The notes under the pieces are model-generated. The model did not search any database and had not been told where the DNA came from. It worked only from the letters and a program-made list of their open reading frames with translations. Below are positions 38,390 through 47,084 of a stretch of 64,000 nucleotides of DNA, piece after piece. The stretch is from contig NZ_CP047130.1 of the NCBI RefSeq assembly GCF_009832865.1, positions 868,001-932,000 on the forward strand, written 5' to 3'. The position numbers were made by a program, and so were the translations under genes. Every line of letters begins with the position of its first letter. The first letter of the stretch is position 1. The DNA comes from Colwellia sp. 20A7. GTDB taxonomy: Bacteria > Pseudomonadota > Gammaproteobacteria > Enterobacterales > Alteromonadaceae.

Positions 38390-40489
38390 TTATGTGAGAC
38401 ATTTTATTTCGACTTGATTTGTAGGTAATTTAAATTTTTCTAGCCGTTTTTTCTCTTGTTTCTGTGGTGGGCACAAACTGTCATTATTATAATAAGCGAT
38501 ACATTCGAAGCATTGTACGCATTCGTTATAATCTATAGATCCTGATGGAGTAATGGCCTTAATATCACATTTATGATGACAAAGAGTACATGGACTGCCG
38601 CATTCTTTACGTCTACTCAACCACTTAATTGGATGAAACCTGCCAAGTAGTGAAAGTCCTGCTCCAAGTGGGCAGAGATAACGACAGTAAAACTTATTAA
38701 TATATAATCCTAGACCTAATATCACTAAAGCATAAATTACAAATGGCCAAGTACGAACAAACATTAAGGTGAATGTTGTTTTAAAAGGCTCTACTTCTGC
38801 CATCACTTCTGCCATCACATTGGCGTATAGTGATAATCCAAGTAAGAATATCAACACGCCATACTTTACTAATTGTAGTTTTTTATGTAGCGAATAGGTT
38901 ATTTTTAGTTGTCGAATACGCCACTTCTTAGCTAGCCAACCCACCATTTCCTGTAATGCGCCAAAAGGGCATAACCAGCCACAGAACAATCCACGACCTA
39001 CGAGGAAAAGACTAATAAATACATAGGACCATAAAATAAAAATAATAGGATCCATTAGGTATGTCTGAATATTAAATCCCTTGAAAATAGCGTGTAAGAT
39101 TGGGAATATATTAACAACTGATAGCTGCCCCTGGGCGTACCATCCGATAAACACTACGGTATAAATCAAAAAAAGCCAACGAACACGATGAAATAATTTA
39201 AAACGTCGAGAAAGTTGATGCTGATAAATGAACAGACAAGTTAAAATCAAAAGACTGACTGTTAATATAGCAATCTCACTAGATCTGTTTTGCCAAAGTT
39301 CTAGCCATAAAGGTAGGGGAGTATTGTTATTGTCTAATTCAGGATAACTATAAAGAGACTCTGGGAGTTGATAGTCTATAGGGAACACGGCAGACACCTG
39401 ATCTAACCAAGGATTATTTCCATAACCAACAGTTAATGACAGGGTCCAAGGAGATCCAGGATCAAATCCTGACTGTGATTTTATTCTATATATATTTAAG
39501 GCTCCTGCTCCATTATGGGCGTCTTTTTTACCTTCATACAAGTCATAAAAATTTACATCACGAATTTCGATTGGGACATCATTTTGAAAAATGGATAGTC
39601 GGTCAGGTATTGATGCTGGTATAAAATCTTCATCTACGTGATGGTAAGCACCATAAGACCAAACACCAATAGCGTGTTCCCCTTCTTGCAAGCGTTGCAT
39701 TAACAGTTCGTAGTCGTCACCGAGTAAGTTTTTACCTATCATAGGAGAGTTGAGATAGGCGAAACGTAAATCAACGATGGCTGATTGATTAACATTATTA
39801 GTGAGTTCGAGCTCATCAACTACGTCATCATCGTCAAACACTTGTGCTAATTGTGTATTCGAAAGCGCCAATGTACCAACATAATTACCATTTTCTAGTG
39901 CTTTAAAATCAAGTGGTTCATAAATTTTTGAAACATCGGCAACGCCATTAGTGGCAAAGCCGTCGAGGGTTTTACGCGCAATAGTTAATGAAGATAATAA
40001 TACCGTTTCATTGATAACGACAACAGATACAGTTGCTTTGGTGATCCCATCAATGACTACATGAGAGCTGTTCGATGCCTTGCCTACTTTAATACTGTCT
40101 AATACTGATAGACCTGCATATTGGCTAACAAAGTCGAATAGCGGTTGTTCACCAAAACCATGTAAAAAAATTGGCTCTTGATGCTGTACAACTAGAACTC
40201 CTGCTAATTTTCCTTCTAGATCAAGACCAATCAACATGTCTACAGGTTCACCAGAAAAGGCTGGTAGCGCAACAACGTCTTGAGAATGAAAGAGGTAGCC
40301 AACCAAATTACCTACCTGATATACAGGCCAAACAGGTGGTGAAGATTCTTTTTTACCTATTGAAGTAGCATGAGGGAATATTTCATTCCAGCCATCAGGT
40401 GAGTCGGTTGATAATGCAAAAGTGAAGGTTGATGCCACAAAAAATAAACTCATTAATAATAATGACTTACAGAGTGTTAACCTGTTCAT
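38390..40489 (-). CDS. NosR/NirI-like membrane flavo-iron-sulphur protein
   Basis: A 699-residue protein. Signal peptide 1-26, then a periplasmic FMN-binding domain with DGITKATVS (147-155), the place where ApbE attaches FMN to Thr in NosR (family S/T-G-A-T pattern, here with Lys for Gly). About six membrane helices from residue 400, with CGWLCPFGALQEM and CRYLCPLGAGLSL (CX3CP motifs). C-terminal two 4Fe-4S clusters: CGSPCTLCHHKC and CVQCFEC...C. NosR moves electrons from quinol to periplasmic enzymes. No nos genes here; it is divergent from the PQQ dehydrogenase, so it probably serves that enzyme. Confidence 0.8.
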   Translation of the reverse strand: MNRLTLCKSLLLMSLFFVASTFTFALSTDSPDGWNEIFPHATSIGKKESSPPVWPVYQVGNLVGYLFHSQDVVALPAFSGEPVDMLIGLDLEGKLAGVLVVQHQEPIFLHGFGEQPLFDFVSQYAGLSVLDSIKVGKASNSSHVVIDGITKATVSVVVINETVLLSSLTIARKTLDGFATNGVADVSKIYEPLDFKALENGNYVGTLALSNTQLAQVFDDDDVVDELELTNNVNQSAIVDLRFAYLNSPMIGKNLLGDDYELLMQRLQEGEHAIGVWSYGAYHHVDEDFIPASIPDRLSIFQNDVPIEIRDVNFYDLYEGKKDAHNGAGALNIYRIKSQSGFDPGSPWTLSLTVGYGNNPWLDQVSAVFPIDYQLPESLYSYPELDNNNTPLPLWLELWQNRSSEIAILTVSLLILTCLFIYQHQLSRRFKLFHRVRWLFLIYTVVFIGWYAQGQLSVVNIFPILHAIFKGFNIQTYLMDPIIFILWSYVFISLFLVGRGLFCGWLCPFGALQEMVGWLAKKWRIRQLKITYSLHKKLQLVKYGVLIFLLGLSLYANVMAEVMAEVEPFKTTFTLMFVRTWPFVIYALVILGLGLYINKFYCRYLCPLGAGLSLLGRFHPIKWLSRRKECGSPCTLCHHKCDIKAITPSGSIDYNECVQCFECIAYYNNDSLCPPQKQEKKRLEKFKLPTNQVEIKCLT

Positions 40490-41365
40490 TATAATTGTTT
40501 ACTGTTAAAAGTTGAGTTCATAATTTGTTCCTTTTTATAGGTTGAATATAGGTAGGATTTGTAATATTTGTTGCCAATGTTATAAGCATCAATTACTTAT
40601 TCTATTATCATCTTAGAACCATAATTACTTTCATCACCATGCAACTATAAGACTAATTTCCTCATTACTTAGTCTTAATTATCTATCACCCTGCTAAGTT
40701 ACGATAAAGTAATCCTCGCATTTACTTACCAATAGAAGTCGTGGCAAATACCCTCCGTGCACCTGCTGAATAACAACAAACCAAGCCTTTATAACGTCAG
40801 TTTAAGGAATAGTCTCTTAGCAGAAACCGATAAACATCATCAATAAATTTATTTGATGAAAAGCGTTCTTGGTAAAACACAAACCTTAAGAACTATATGA
40901 GCAATACCTTTGGGTATGTTTTTTGATTATGCCTTTGGATAGCTTAATTCATACTAAAGTATTGTTCATTTTAGTAATTGATAAATAAGTATTATTTCTA
41001 ATATTGTCTTTGCTTAATCATTATTGAAAATAGCTTACTAAAAGGAATTATTCCTATAGCGTAATTACCGACAAGAAGATTAATATTTAACCGAAGGAAG
41101 CATCGTGATTTAAAAGGAATAGGAAAACAGAGATTACAAAAAGCAGTAACGATTTAGTAAAAGGTACATGATTATCCCTACTAAATGAAATGATAAAACA
41201 CGATGGTTAAATTGGAATGGAAGACCTTACTTTAAAACGAAAACCAAAAATAATAGCTCCTTCACTGTGACAAGCAATACATATTTGTAGTAGATGCTTC
41301 ATAGTTTTTATTAAGTAAATAGTTTTTTACCTAGCTGAATAGCTACAATTAATTGAGGAAATAAT
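40490..41365. other. Long intergenic region, no gene recognised
   Basis: 876 AT-rich bases between the NosR-like gene and the PQQ dehydrogenase. I found no ORF above 40 codons with family features, no pqqA-like peptide (no conserved Glu-x3-Tyr) and no cytochrome c motif. Must contain the two divergent promoters; unusually long for this genome, so it may hold an sRNA or gene relic. Confidence 0.4.
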
Positions 41366-43255
41366 ATGAAAACACAAATAGATAATTCTCGTCAAATGCC
41401 GGACCAAAAAAAATGGGCACTACATCGTATTGCTGTAGGTATTGCAACGGTAATATTGGCAAGTGCTGCGTTGAATGTACATGCCAAGTCAAGCAAGGTC
41501 ACTTGGGAAGAAATTGCTAATGATCAAGAAACAACTACTGATGTACTTGGTTATGGTATGGGAGTTAAAGCACAACGTTATAGTGACTTAACTCAGATTA
41601 ATACTGACACTATTAAAGCGATGGTTCCACAGTGGACAATGTCATTTGGTGATGAAAAGCAACGAGGACAAGAAACCCAAGCCTTGTATCATGAAGGTGT
41701 ACTTTACGTGACAGCTTCTTACTCTAGAATTTTTGCGATGGATGCACGAACAGGTAAAAAACTATGGACTTATAGTCATCGTTTACCTGAAGATATTCGT
41801 CCTTGTTGTGACGTGGTAAACCGTGGTGCGGCTATTTATGGTGACAAAGTTTATTTTGGTACGCTAGATGCGCGAATAGTTGCACTTGATAAAAAAACAG
41901 GTGAAAGAGTTTGGAATAAAAAATTCGGTGATCACAAAGCTGGTTACACCATGACTGGTGCCCCGACTATCATCAAGGATAAAAAAACAGGTCGTGTAAT
42001 GTTGATTCATGGCTCTTCTGGTGATGAATTTGGCATTGTTGGTAAGTTGTTTGCCCGAGATACGGAAACAGGTGAAGAGATTTGGATGCGTCCTTTTGTT
42101 GAAGGACATATGGGACGTCTTAATGGTAAAGAAAGTACGCCAACAGGCGATGTACGTGCACCTTCTTGGCCGCGTGATGACAATGGTGAATTAGTAGAAG
42201 CTTGGCATCACGGTGGCGGCGCTCCTTGGCAAAGTGCTAGCTTTGATGTTGACAACAATACCATTATTATTGGTGCTGGTAATCCAGCTCCATGGAACGG
42301 TTGGGCACGTACTGGCAAAGATGGAAAAACAGAAGATTACGATAGTCTTTACACATCAGGACAATTGGGTGTTGACCCATCAACTGGTGAAGTGAAGTGG
42401 TTCTATCAACATACACCTAATGATGCTTGGGATTTCTCAGGTAACAACGAGTTAGTATTATTTGAATATGAAGATGATGGTAAAGTTGTCGAAGCGACTG
42501 CTCATGCCGACCGTAATGGCTTCTTCTATGTTGTTAACCGAGAAGACGGTAAGTTTATTAAAGCTTTCCCATTTGTTGAAAACATTTCTTGGGCGACTCA
42601 TATCGACCCTATCACTGGCCGCCCGGTAGAAGTAGAAGGTCAACGTCCGCCAAAACCAGAGCCAGGAGAGAAACGTGGTAAAAGTATTGAAGTATCACCA
42701 CCTTTCTTAGGAGCTAAAAACTGGAATCCGATGGCTTACAGCCAAGATACAGGTTTATTTTATATTGGCGCTAACCACTGGAAAGAAGATTACTGGACTG
42801 AAGAAGTTAAATACACTGAAGGCTCTGCGTATATTGGACAAGGCTTCAGCATTAAACGTATGTTCGATGATCACGTTGGTAATTTACGAGCTATTGATCC
42901 GGTAAGTGGTGAAATTGTTTGGCAACATAAAGAAGAATTACCACTTTGGGCTGGTGTTTTAGCAACCAAAGGTAACCTTGTATTTACAGGTACTGGTGAT
43001 GGTTTCTTTAAAGCATTTAATGCAAAAACTGGTGAAGAGCTTTGGAAATTCCAAACGGGTAGTGGCATTATTTCTAGTCCTATTACTTGGGAAATGGACG
43101 GTGAGCAGTATGTTGGCGTAGCATCAGGATATGGTGGCGCAGTACCTTTATGGGGTGGCGGTATGGCTGATTTAACCAAACCAGTATCTCAAGGTGGATC
43201 TTACTGGGTATTTAAAGTACCTAAGTGGGCGAAAGATATCGCACGTCTTGACTAA
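41366..43255 (+). CDS. PQQ-dependent methanol/ethanol-type dehydrogenase
   Basis: A 629-residue eight-bladed quinoprotein. Signal peptide about 1-40 (RIAVGIATVILASAALNVHA). Vicinal disulphide Cys147-Cys148 in RPCCDVVNRG, GNPAPWNG (305-312), catalytic Asp356 in PNDAWDFSGNN, and W-motif repeats DARTGKKLW, DKKTGERVW, DTETGEEIW, DPVSGEIVW. Two residues after the catalytic Asp is Ser358, not the Asp that marks lanthanide enzymes (XoxF/PedH), so a calcium-type alcohol dehydrogenase is likely. No heme-c domain and no cytochrome gene adjacent. Acts in the periplasm; oxidises short alcohols, exact substrate unknown. Confidence 0.9.
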   Translation: MKTQIDNSRQMPDQKKWALHRIAVGIATVILASAALNVHAKSSKVTWEEIANDQETTTDVLGYGMGVKAQRYSDLTQINTDTIKAMVPQWTMSFGDEKQRGQETQALYHEGVLYVTASYSRIFAMDARTGKKLWTYSHRLPEDIRPCCDVVNRGAAIYGDKVYFGTLDARIVALDKKTGERVWNKKFGDHKAGYTMTGAPTIIKDKKTGRVMLIHGSSGDEFGIVGKLFARDTETGEEIWMRPFVEGHMGRLNGKESTPTGDVRAPSWPRDDNGELVEAWHHGGGAPWQSASFDVDNNTIIIGAGNPAPWNGWARTGKDGKTEDYDSLYTSGQLGVDPSTGEVKWFYQHTPNDAWDFSGNNELVLFEYEDDGKVVEATAHADRNGFFYVVNREDGKFIKAFPFVENISWATHIDPITGRPVEVEGQRPPKPEPGEKRGKSIEVSPPFLGAKNWNPMAYSQDTGLFYIGANHWKEDYWTEEVKYTEGSAYIGQGFSIKRMFDDHVGNLRAIDPVSGEIVWQHKEELPLWAGVLATKGNLVFTGTGDGFFKAFNAKTGEELWKFQTGSGIISSPITWEMDGEQYVGVASGYGGAVPLWGGGMADLTKPVSQGGSYWVFKVPKWAKDIARLD

Positions 43256-43281
43256 ACTGATTCGTATCGGTAGCTAATATT

Positions 43282-43310
43282 AACACAGGCCAGTAAAGCT
43301 GGCCTGTGTT
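43282..43310 (+). terminator. Hairpin after the PQQ dehydrogenase
   Basis: AACACAGGCCAG (43282-43293) pairs perfectly with CTGGCCTGTGTT (43299-43310), loop TAAAG. No T-run follows, and the next gene starts 20 bases on, so it may attenuate or stabilise the message. Confidence 0.6.
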
Positions 43311-43331
43311 GTCTCACATAGGAAGATGAAG

Positions 43332-43922
43332 ATGATAATTAAAAAACTATTTTTCACGCTAATTTTTTTACATATAAGCACTCAGTTCGCTCAAGCGGAA
43401 GATATCACTGAAAGGCGAATAGGTAGTTGTGTAATTATGCCTAAAACTAATTGTGCAGGTGCTGATTTGCGTAATGCCGATTTGCGACATGCTAAATTAG
43501 GCAATGCTAACCTTGCTGGTGCCGATCTTCGTGGTGCTAACTTAGTTCGTGCAGACTTGCGCCATGCGAACCTCAAAGGGGCCGATCTTCGAGGAGCAAA
43601 TTTAGAATCAGTACAGGCATGGGCGGCATTTTTACAAGGCGCTAAGCTTAATAAAGCCAATTTACGCGGGGGTGGTTTTGAATTTGCTCGGTTGAGCGGT
43701 GCTAAGTTAATTGATGCCGACTTACGAGCAGCTAATTTTGAAATGGCTTGGTTTGCTAAAGCCGACCTAACAAGAGCTAATCTAACAAATGCTAATGTGC
43801 AAGAAGCCAAGTTTTACGATGCTAACTTTAAAGATGCAGTAATGGATGGTGTATTCAAACGGTATGCCATTTTTCAGGGGGCTTATATGGAAGGTTGCGA
43901 ACTTTGCCCACATGACTGGTAA
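43332..43922 (+). CDS. Exported pentapeptide-repeat protein
   Basis: 196 residues (ATG 43332 is preferred over 43326 because AGGAAG at 43319-43324 is at the right distance). Signal peptide ends at AQA/ED. Then about 25 pentapeptides of the form A(D/N)LRx (GADLRNADLRHAKLG, GANLVRADLRHANLKG) forming a right-handed square beta helix. Cys residues flank the helix (GSCVIMPKTNC, CELCPHDW), suggesting disulphides. Follows the PQQ dehydrogenase on the same strand; probably periplasmic partner or chaperone, role unknown. Confidence 0.85.
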   Translation: MIIKKLFFTLIFLHISTQFAQAEDITERRIGSCVIMPKTNCAGADLRNADLRHAKLGNANLAGADLRGANLVRADLRHANLKGADLRGANLESVQAWAAFLQGAKLNKANLRGGGFEFARLSGAKLIDADLRAANFEMAWFAKADLTRANLTNANVQEAKFYDANFKDAVMDGVFKRYAIFQGAYMEGCELCPHDW

Positions 43923-44074
43923 GCTAAAAAGTACAAGTAAATATATAAGTGGCTCTAAAAGCTAAATATCATAAATGTAAAGCCTCTGCTATTGCAGTAA
44001 ACAAGGCGTTGAGGCTTCCAATGTTTTTTCAGTTAAGCGCCCTCATGCTTGTAGAGGGCTTAATTGCATTCCTT

Positions 44075-45085
44075 TTATATTTTTTTACAAGATTGTCTTT
44101 TAATAAAAGAACAAGGAAGGACAATTTTTTGTGGCGGAGTTTCATCGTCACTAATTTTATCAAGTAACAACTTTGTTGCCTCTCTACCCACTTCATAAGG
44201 GTTTTGGGTTATTACTGTAATAGGTACTTTTAAATACTCAGCCATTGGCAGTTCATCAAAAGCCAACAATGAAACATCATCAGGTATCGAAATATTCTCG
44301 TTATTAAACGCTGTTAATAGCTCTGTGGTAATAGGTAAATGCTGTGTAAAAAAGACGGTTGGCGGATTAGTCGCAGCAAGCATACTTTTTGGTGATTGTT
44401 GAAAACCGGTATTTCGGTGCCAATATTGAACCAATTGTTGATCAACAGGAATGCTATGCTTTTCTAAAGCATCGGTATAGCCAAGGTAACGGTCTTTTCT
44501 TGATTTCATACTCTGAAAATCTTGAGTAAGAAAACAAATTCGTTTATGTCCTAACTCTATTAAGTATTCCGTTGCGTCGAACGCCGCTTTTCGATAATCA
44601 GAAACAATTATATTTTTTTCATTGCCATCATGTTCAAGTTGAAAATGAACAATAGGTAGACCGTTATTAATATATTTATCAATTAATTTTGTATTTTGAC
44701 CTGAAGAAGCAATAATAATTCCGTCTACACGTAATTGGTACAATGTCTCTAGCGACTTTGCTTCAACCTCGGGATCAACATCCGTATTATATATTAATAC
44801 GTTGTAGTCACTTTTTTTACAATAGTCATCAATCCCTCTAAGAGTACGGCTTGTATAGAAGCCGGTAATATCCCTTACTATTACTCCTATTGTTTTCGTT
44901 TTATTCATTTTTAAACTACGAGCAATAGGGTTTGGTACATAATCAAGTTCTTCTACAGCCAGCTTTATGCGTTCTTTTGTCTTTTCTGACATGTAGTCAA
45001 AACGGCCATTTAGGTATTGAGATACTGTACTTTTTGAAACGCCGGCAAGCTGTGCAACATCAATTAACTTTATTTTTTTTTGCAT
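44075..45085 (-). CDS. LacI-family repressor of the uronate regulon
   Basis: 336 residues from ATG 45085 (the frame runs up to 45133, but KIKLIDVAQLAGVSKSTVSQ should start near the N-terminus). HTH with hinge ARSLKMNKTKTIGVIV, then a periplasmic-binding fold (VDGIIIASSG, DVSLLAFDELPMAEYL). Divergent from the symporter-lyase-kduD operon; the gap has the tandem operator 45155-45179. Position fits a KdgR-like local regulator that senses a uronate breakdown product. Effector not predictable. Confidence 0.88.
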   Translation of the reverse strand: MQKKIKLIDVAQLAGVSKSTVSQYLNGRFDYMSEKTKERIKLAVEELDYVPNPIARSLKMNKTKTIGVIVRDITGFYTSRTLRGIDDYCKKSDYNVLIYNTDVDPEVEAKSLETLYQLRVDGIIIASSGQNTKLIDKYINNGLPIVHFQLEHDGNEKNIIVSDYRKAAFDATEYLIELGHKRICFLTQDFQSMKSRKDRYLGYTDALEKHSIPVDQQLVQYWHRNTGFQQSPKSMLAATNPPTVFFTQHLPITTELLTAFNNENISIPDDVSLLAFDELPMAEYLKVPITVITQNPYEVGREATKLLLDKISDDETPPQKIVLPCSFIKRQSCKKI

Positions 45086-45154
45086 GTGTATTTTCTTTGA
45101 AAGTCCAAATACTTGAATGTTGACATTTTGCAATATTATGATAACTTAATCAAC

Positions 45155-45179
45155 TAAATCGGTTTAGTAAATTGATTTA
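45155..45179. promoter_or_regulatory. Tandem LacI operator, site 1
   Basis: Two adjacent 12-bp palindromes with central CG/TG: TAAATCGGTTTA (45155-45166) and TAAATTGATTTA (45168-45179), one base apart. The same pair occurs at 60126-60150 and 60384-60408. It lies between lacI and the symporter gene, so both are probably controlled. Confidence 0.8.
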
Positions 45180-45226
45180 CTAATCATTATTAATTACTTT
45201 GGCAACCTAATAAAAAGGTAAAAAGA

Positions 45227-47017
45227 GTGGAAATTTCGAATGTTGAATATCTAGTGATCGTTGGATACCTTCTGCTGATCATTATCGTTGGTCTTGTTTT
45301 CAAAAAGTTTTCGGCAAATACCGATGATTACTTTAAAGGGGGCAGCAAAGGAACGTGGTGGTTAGTGGGTAGTAGTGCTTTTATGAGTGCATTTAGTGCG
45401 TGGACTTTTACCGGTGCTGCTGGTATCGCCTACGAGTCTGGGTTCTCCGCCATGTTTATATTCTTTGGTAACGTACTTGGCTTTTTCGTCAATTATCTTT
45501 TTATGGGGCCTTGGTTACGCCAAATGAGGGTGACTACTTTTCCAGAAGCTATTGCTGGTCGCTTTGGTGAGAAAACTCGTGATTTCTATGCATACTATGA
45601 AGTACCAATTCGTATTTTATATTCGGCTATGGCACTTTACGGTTTAGGTATTTTTTGTTCTGCCGTATTTGGCTACGACATTAATTACGTTATCGTTGTT
45701 TGTGGTGTTGTTGTTCTACTATATTCTGCAACTGGTGGACGCTGGGCTGTTATGGCGACCGACTTCTTGCAAGGTCTAATTTTAGTACCACTTACCTTAA
45801 TCGTTGCCTACCTTTGCTTAGATGCGTTGGGCGGAGTTGAAAATTTATTTGTGAAAATAGAAGAACAAGGATTAACCGAAGAATATAGCATGATCAACTC
45901 CGCTACACTCTTTGGTGGTGCGTACACATGGGGCTGGGCTAGTGCCATGATGGCAAAACAATTTATTGTCTTTAATTCGATGAATGCTGCACCACGTTAT
46001 TTTTCTGTTAAAGATGGGAAAGAAGCTAAAAAAGCTGCTTTGCTTTGTTCTGTATTGATGCTGCTTGGTAGTTTTATCTGGTTTTTACCACCCATTACCG
46101 CTCGACTTTTATATCCTGATCTCGTTATGGCATTCGACATAGCCAAGCCAGCTGAGGCTAGTTATGCCGTTGCAAGTATTAGCTTGTTACCTATGGGGCT
46201 AGTGGGCTTAATTGTTGTTGCGATTCTTGCTGCGACAATGAGTTCAATGGATACTGGGCTTAATACTAATGTTGCCATATTAATCAAAGATATATATCCG
46301 AAAATATCACGTAAACTAAGTTGGAAAGCTAAACGAGAATCTGAACTACTAAACTACGGGCGTACCTTAACGTGGGTAATGGGCTTCTTAATTGTATTGT
46401 TAGCGCTGTATTTTGCCCAGCAAGATGGCTCCGGAATATTTGAAATCATGCTGCAAGTAGGAACACTACTTTCTATGCCAATTACAATTCCGTTACTTTT
46501 AGGCATGTTTATTCGACAAACACCTTGGTGGGCAGCATTGTTTTCTATTGCTTGTGCGCTAATTTTTTCTAGCTTAGCTTTTTTCGAAGTACCATTAAGT
46601 TACCTTGGTTTCTCACAAGCGTATAGCGATAGCTTCGAATGGAATTTTCAGCAGCAATTTTTTGGAGTGTTAGGCTCCGGAACGTTTGGCTTTTTAATCT
46701 CAACACTTTTTGCACCAAGTCAAAGATCTGCGCATCGTCAAATGGTTGATAAATTCTTTACTAATATGAAAACACCTATCGATTTTGAAAAAGAAATAGG
46801 TGAGGGCAATGATTTAAGTCAACTTACCGCTATTGGGCGCTTTGGTGTGGCAGTAGCAGGTTTCATTGCCTTGATGCTGATCATTCCAAATCCACTAGAA
46901 GGCAGAATAGTTATTCTGGTACTTGCAGTGACAATTGGGGTAATCAGTTTGTTAATGCTCAAAGCGGGGAAGGAGCCCGTTACTAAAACCAAGGATGCGG
47001 TATCACAAATAAAATAA
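45227..47017 (+). CDS. SSS-family sodium:sugar-acid symporter
   Basis: 596 residues, about 14 membrane segments. NTDDYFKGGSKGTWWLVGSSAF and SAFSAWTFTGAAGIAYESG are SSS helix-1/2 hallmarks; VAILAATMSSMDTGLNTNVAIL is the sodium-site helix 8. GTG start with AAGG at 45214-45217. First gene of the operon with the lyase and kduD, directly downstream of the LacI operator. Substrate probably an (unsaturated) uronate mono- or oligosaccharide. Similar in sequence pattern to the partial symporter at 62937. Confidence 0.88.
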   Translation: MEISNVEYLVIVGYLLLIIIVGLVFKKFSANTDDYFKGGSKGTWWLVGSSAFMSAFSAWTFTGAAGIAYESGFSAMFIFFGNVLGFFVNYLFMGPWLRQMRVTTFPEAIAGRFGEKTRDFYAYYEVPIRILYSAMALYGLGIFCSAVFGYDINYVIVVCGVVVLLYSATGGRWAVMATDFLQGLILVPLTLIVAYLCLDALGGVENLFVKIEEQGLTEEYSMINSATLFGGAYTWGWASAMMAKQFIVFNSMNAAPRYFSVKDGKEAKKAALLCSVLMLLGSFIWFLPPITARLLYPDLVMAFDIAKPAEASYAVASISLLPMGLVGLIVVAILAATMSSMDTGLNTNVAILIKDIYPKISRKLSWKAKRESELLNYGRTLTWVMGFLIVLLALYFAQQDGSGIFEIMLQVGTLLSMPITIPLLLGMFIRQTPWWAALFSIACALIFSSLAFFEVPLSYLGFSQAYSDSFEWNFQQQFFGVLGSGTFGFLISTLFAPSQRSAHRQMVDKFFTNMKTPIDFEKEIGEGNDLSQLTAIGRFGVAVAGFIALMLIIPNPLEGRIVILVLAVTIGVISLLMLKAGKEPVTKTKDAVSQIK

Positions 47018-47084
47018 TGAGACTTATTTTCTCGAGAGTTTACTGATTCTCATTATTTATCACTTTTTATTACAGGAATTAACA

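Noticed and set aside
38390..40489. True NosR of a nitrous oxide reduction cluster
   Set aside because: No nosZ, nosD, nosF or nosY nearby; the neighbour is a PQQ dehydrogenase.
41366..43255. Lanthanide-dependent XoxF-type dehydrogenase
   Set aside because: The position two residues after the catalytic Asp is Ser, not the Asp expected for lanthanide enzymes.
43960..44065. Terminator or structured RNA between the pentapeptide and LacI genes
   Set aside because: Only weak six-base stems (for example GCCCTC/GAGGGC) without a T-run; too poor to annotate.
43949..44167. 72-codon plus-strand frame after the pentapeptide gene
   Set aside because: Only a GTG start, no good ribosome-binding site, and it overlaps the end of the LacI gene; its hydrophobic stretch is probably chance.
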